From: Chamaecyparis obtusa
Lineage: Eukaryota > Streptophyta > Pinopsida > Cupressales > Cupressaceae
Assembly (NCBI GenBank): GCA_027943335.1
Contig: BSBK01003249.1
Span: forward strand, 481,577-545,576
Length of the DNA: 64,000 nt
Reading direction: 5' to 3'
Position numbers and translations under genes: made by a program. Of the stretch, positions 61,143 to 64,000 are shown in pieces. How positions within the stretch are numbered: position 1 is the first letter of the stretch; every line of letters starts with the position of its first letter. The notes under the pieces were generated by a model. That model was not told the origin of the DNA. It saw only the letters and a list, made by a program, of their open reading frames with translations, and did no database searches.

Positions 61143-61161
61143 GTCTACCCCTCCCAAATTT
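61143..61161 (-). other. E4 polypurine tract
   Basis: The minus strand reads AAATTTGGGAGGGGTAGAC just before the LTR, preceded by coding-like LLEDEQ, the usual end of chromovirus pol. Confidence 0.75.
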
Positions 61162-61382
61162 GCTCATCCTCAAGCAACGATACATTTTCTTGCTTATGGT
61201 TTAATAAAATAAATTGATAACTTAGCTTAAGACAAGAATTTCTCTTATTTTCAAGAGAAATAATTTTCTAGACCATCTCATAATGGTGTCTATTTGAGTT
61301 TTCCCCAAAAGTCCATATGATAGGATGCCTCAAATTCATATCTCTCAAGTTATTCTATTATTTTAGATAAACTAAATAGAGT

Positions 61383-61712
61383 CATACATAGAGTATACAC
61401 TTGCAATTATATGCATGAAATTATGAAACGACAAAGTATACACATCAATGCATGAAGATACATAGCATACACACAATATACATTAGTGCGCAAAGATACA
61501 GGGCATACAAAGAGTATACATATTAATGAACGAAGACACAAAGCATATACAAAGTATAAACATTAATGCATGAAGACACAAAGCATACATGAAGTGGACA
61601 CATTAATGTTGAGGACACAAAGCATATGTATTAATGCATGAAGACACATATCATACATTATGTATATAACATTAATGTATGAGGACACAGAGAATACACA
61701 AAGTATACACTT
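61383..61712. repeat. Degenerate ~41-bp tandem repeats in E4
   Basis: About eight imperfect units built on 'catgaagacacaaagcatacacaaagtatacacattaatg'-like words. The spacing is about 40-42 bp. Inside the region where pol should be. Confidence 0.8.
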
Positions 61713-62029
61713 GGGAAACACACATTATTAAAACTCTTCTCTTTATTGATTCACTCTTACACTTGCATTATACAATATTTTGTCAAGATGATTCTCAGGG
61801 AGCCTTAAAGAGGTTTTATGTTATCATATTAATATTTCTCTATGGAAAGTGGTTGCTAATCTATTTTTACAAAAGTGTTTGTAGATACTAGAGTGGATCC
61901 TCCACAAATATCCATTTGTTCCCCAACCCTTCATTTGTATCTTGGATGCTTTTGAACTCCCATTTATCATGCCTTGATTTTTTTTGTTCAGGTTTCCATA
62001 TGTTTCTCTATCAACTATTGCTTTCTATA
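61713..62029. other. E4 internal sequence with no assigned function
   Basis: No recognisable domain; it probably belongs to the gag tail or a deletion scar between gag and the tandem repeats. Confidence 0.45.
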
Positions 62030-63240
62030 TTGTGGGCTCTCTTCTCTTCTTCCACATCTATGCTCTAGGTCCCAAATTTCTTTACATTTGTAGCACAACT
62101 TTCTTCATTTATATTACTTTTTATGACAAGTGTGTCATTGTTCCCAAGGTTCTTGGCATTTGAAGAATAAATTATTTTTCTTAAGCTCATCTATGTGTAG
62201 GAACTCCTTTTGGTGTCTATATTTCTTATGGAAGGTTTTTGTATGCTCAATTGCTTCTTTGATAATTGTGGATGATGTGTCTAATCTTAAAGTTATTTCA
62301 GCGCAACGTCTAGGGTTGTTGGTTTAGGGGTGCTTACCATACCCTTGAGTGCATCCCTCAAACCTTTAAAAAAAATGTAATTTAACCTATCTTCATCAAT
62401 CCCTAAAACTCTAACTATAATTCCTTGGAAATTATGGTATATAATAATCCAAAGTTCCTTGTTGTTTGATTTGGGTTTAACCTTTTAAAATCTTCTTGGG
62501 GTGTTTCCTATCAGGCCCTTTTATTTGATTTTGTGAAAATTCATCATAGGAAGTTATGTCTTGGTGTCCTTGGGGTGTGGATTCCATGGTACCACCACTC
62601 ATGTGTCAATTATTTCAAATACATGATAGTGAATTGGCAGTGCATCCTCCTATGTTATTGGGATAAGAGTTAAATACGTGTTCAACTTTTGCAACCAAAT
62701 ATGGGCTGAAATTTTTCTCAATTCGTCAAAGTTTGGAAGTGTTACTTTAGTCACTTTATTTTTTTAGGTCCTTCTTTGTATGTTCACCTTTCTTTCTTAT
62801 ATGTATCATGTCTTTTGGCATCACAATAATCATTGAAAGAGATATCCTTTCTAAGGTGGAGGTCAACTCTTGAGTATGCCTCTACAATCTCATCAATTTT
62901 ATTCATAGGAGGGATGTTTATTTCTTCTTCTTTCCTAAGCTCCCCTCTAGGTAGGAAGAGGGGTTTGTTGTCTTAAGATTTGGTACTCTAGGAGATCTAT
63001 TATTATTTATGGAATTATTGGAATTATTGTCCCTTCCATTACCACTCATATTTTGAATAGCTTGAAGGAGGGAGTTGATTTGTTCTTTCATTTTGTTCTA
63101 TGAGGGCTTGGGTGGTGTGGTTTATTTTTACCATGAAGGCCCTTAATTAATTCCTTATTTGATCACTCATGGTGGTGGTGAGTTTCTTTTTCTCTCTTTC
63201 CAATGCTCCTTGAGCTCTTTGGTTAGTTTGCATCAACTAC
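62030..63240 (-). pseudogene. gag: E4 gag, degenerate
   Basis: Minus-strand pieces typical of chromovirus gag: AQELTSTLERISLSMIIVMP near 62,860-62,800; NYIFFKGLRDALKGMV with TLDVAL near 62,370-62,290; and a zinc knuckle of the C-X2-C-X9-H-X-C type, CYKCKEIWDLEHRC, near 62,085. The segment next to the PBS (63,240-62,900) is Lys/Glu-rich with stops. Many stops and frameshifts; the start is not certain. Its type differs from the gag of E1-E3. Confidence 0.7.
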
Positions 63241-63264
63241 CTTTCACAAGATGGCAGGAAAGAT

Positions 63265-63276
63265 GCTTTGATACCA
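63265..63276 (-). other. E4 primer binding site
   Basis: The minus strand reads TGGTATCAAAGC, one base from the iMet PBS, two bases inside the LTR. Confidence 0.88.
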
Positions 63277-63278
63277 CT

Positions 63279-64000
63279 TGTAATGTCCCCAACTAGGAGG
63301 CTATCAATTTCCAATGTTTAACAAAAATTATTGTATAATTCAGTCAATCTAATTTAAGATGACAATGAATAATTCACAATACATTAGGTAATTAACATAT
63401 TCAAGCCCACTTCCTTACTTCTCTCCTAAACTCAACCCTAAGGAGATTGTGGATTTACTTGTTGTACGTCGCTTGATGCCAATCTACAAGTAGGTTCCCT
63501 TAAGGATTTGGGACCTCATCCCTATCCCGCCTTGGGATCCACCTACATTCTATGGATTTACTCTACCCCTCCCTACACAACACCAACCTATCACCTCACA
63601 AGGCTATAGCAAGAGATTAAGGGATATGTTAACGTATATATTAATTCTCTTGTATTACAAAAATATATTCATTTAATATATAACTATATAATTCAAATTA
63701 TTATTATGTGTTATACATTCATACATATACATTATATCATACATACATATACATATAATAATATACATACTATATATATATATATGTATATATATGTATA
63801 TATGTATGTATGTATATATGTATGTATATATATATGTATATATTATATGTATGTATATATATATATATATATACATATATACATACATACACACATATAT
63901 CTATGTATATGTATATGTATATATATGTGTGTGTATATATATATACACACATATATATTTACATTATACATATACATAGATATATATATATGTATGTATG
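63279..64000 (-). repeat. E4 5' LTR, incomplete at window end
   Basis: Direct repeat of the 3' LTR, inner end TGTAATGTCC. After about 430 bp it turns into a long TATG/TATA-rich microsatellite (about 63,715-64,000) that differs in motif and length from the tract in the 3' LTR. Confidence 0.85.

Larger units (their letters stand above)
60424..64000 (-). mobile_element. E4: gypsy chromovirus-like element, gag-only, 5' LTR cut by the window
   Basis: Minus-strand element: 5' LTR (from beyond 64,000 to 63,279), iMet-like PBS, gag remnant, a block of ~41-bp tandem repeats, a polypurine tract and the 3' LTR (61,142-60,424). Only about 2.1 kb separate the LTRs, and no protease, RT or integrase is seen apart from a few residues before the PPT that look like a gypsy pol end (LLEDEQ-type). 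It is therefore an internal deletion derivative. It interrupts the E3 leader; the right duplication is outside the window. Confidence 0.82.

Noticed and set aside
63673..63979. Several open frames rich in Tyr/Ile/His
   Set aside because: All are translations of TATA/TATG microsatellite sequence on both strands.

Overview
The window is plant nuclear DNA made almost entirely of retrotransposons. I found no intact host gene, no rRNA or tRNA gene and no CRISPR array. The evidence for a plant is Ty1/copia and Ty3/gypsy coding regions with plant-type primer binding sites (tRNA-iMet-like TGGTATC..., and TGGCACCCACCGTGGGG of the Tat type), Tat-lineage pol genes with a second RNase H, a plant-type L1 LINE and a plant mobile domain (PMD). 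The very low gene density and 13-17 kb elements fit a large-genome seed plant. A gymnosperm is possible, but the sequence alone does not decide it.

Left part (1-20,786). A minus-strand copia element (C1; LTR 2472-3321) is inserted into the RNase H end of an older plus-strand copia element (C2). Next comes a minus-strand Tat-like gypsy element, E1 (3755-17,226): 3' LTR, long 3' region, integrase, aRNH, RT/RNase H, protease, gag, leader with 42-bp repeats, PBS. Its 5' LTR stops after 52 bp and is joined to an oppositely oriented 3' end of the same family (P1, 17,227-20,786), so the composite carries LTRs in inverted orientation.

Middle (20,787-36,222). A short duplicated sequence, an unrecognised decayed coding stretch (about 21.65-22.28 kb), a minus-strand L1 LINE with DUF4283 ORF1 and EN-RT-zf-RNase H ORF2 (22,975-29,530), another unrecognised coding remnant near 30.1-30.6 kb, and a copia-like non-autonomous LTR element N1 (about 31,338-35,273).

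Right part (36,223-64,000). An old minus-strand gypsy element, E3, acts as host for four later insertions. Its 3' LTR is 36,223-37,597, its protease/hinge pieces lie at 39.1-41.6 kb and its gag at 58.5-60.3 kb. The insertions are a 344-bp TRIM (38,705-39,048); a solo LTR of E3's own family (39,646-40,845, duplication TTAGG); a 16.8-kb Tat-like element E2 (41,651-58,456, duplication CATAG); and a gag-only, chromovirus-like element E4 (60,424 to beyond the window). E2 carries a decayed PMD gene on the opposite strand between integrase and 3' LTR.

All coding regions are broken by stops and frameshifts. Many stops look like C-to-T changes at CAG and CGA codons, as expected of long-methylated plant DNA.
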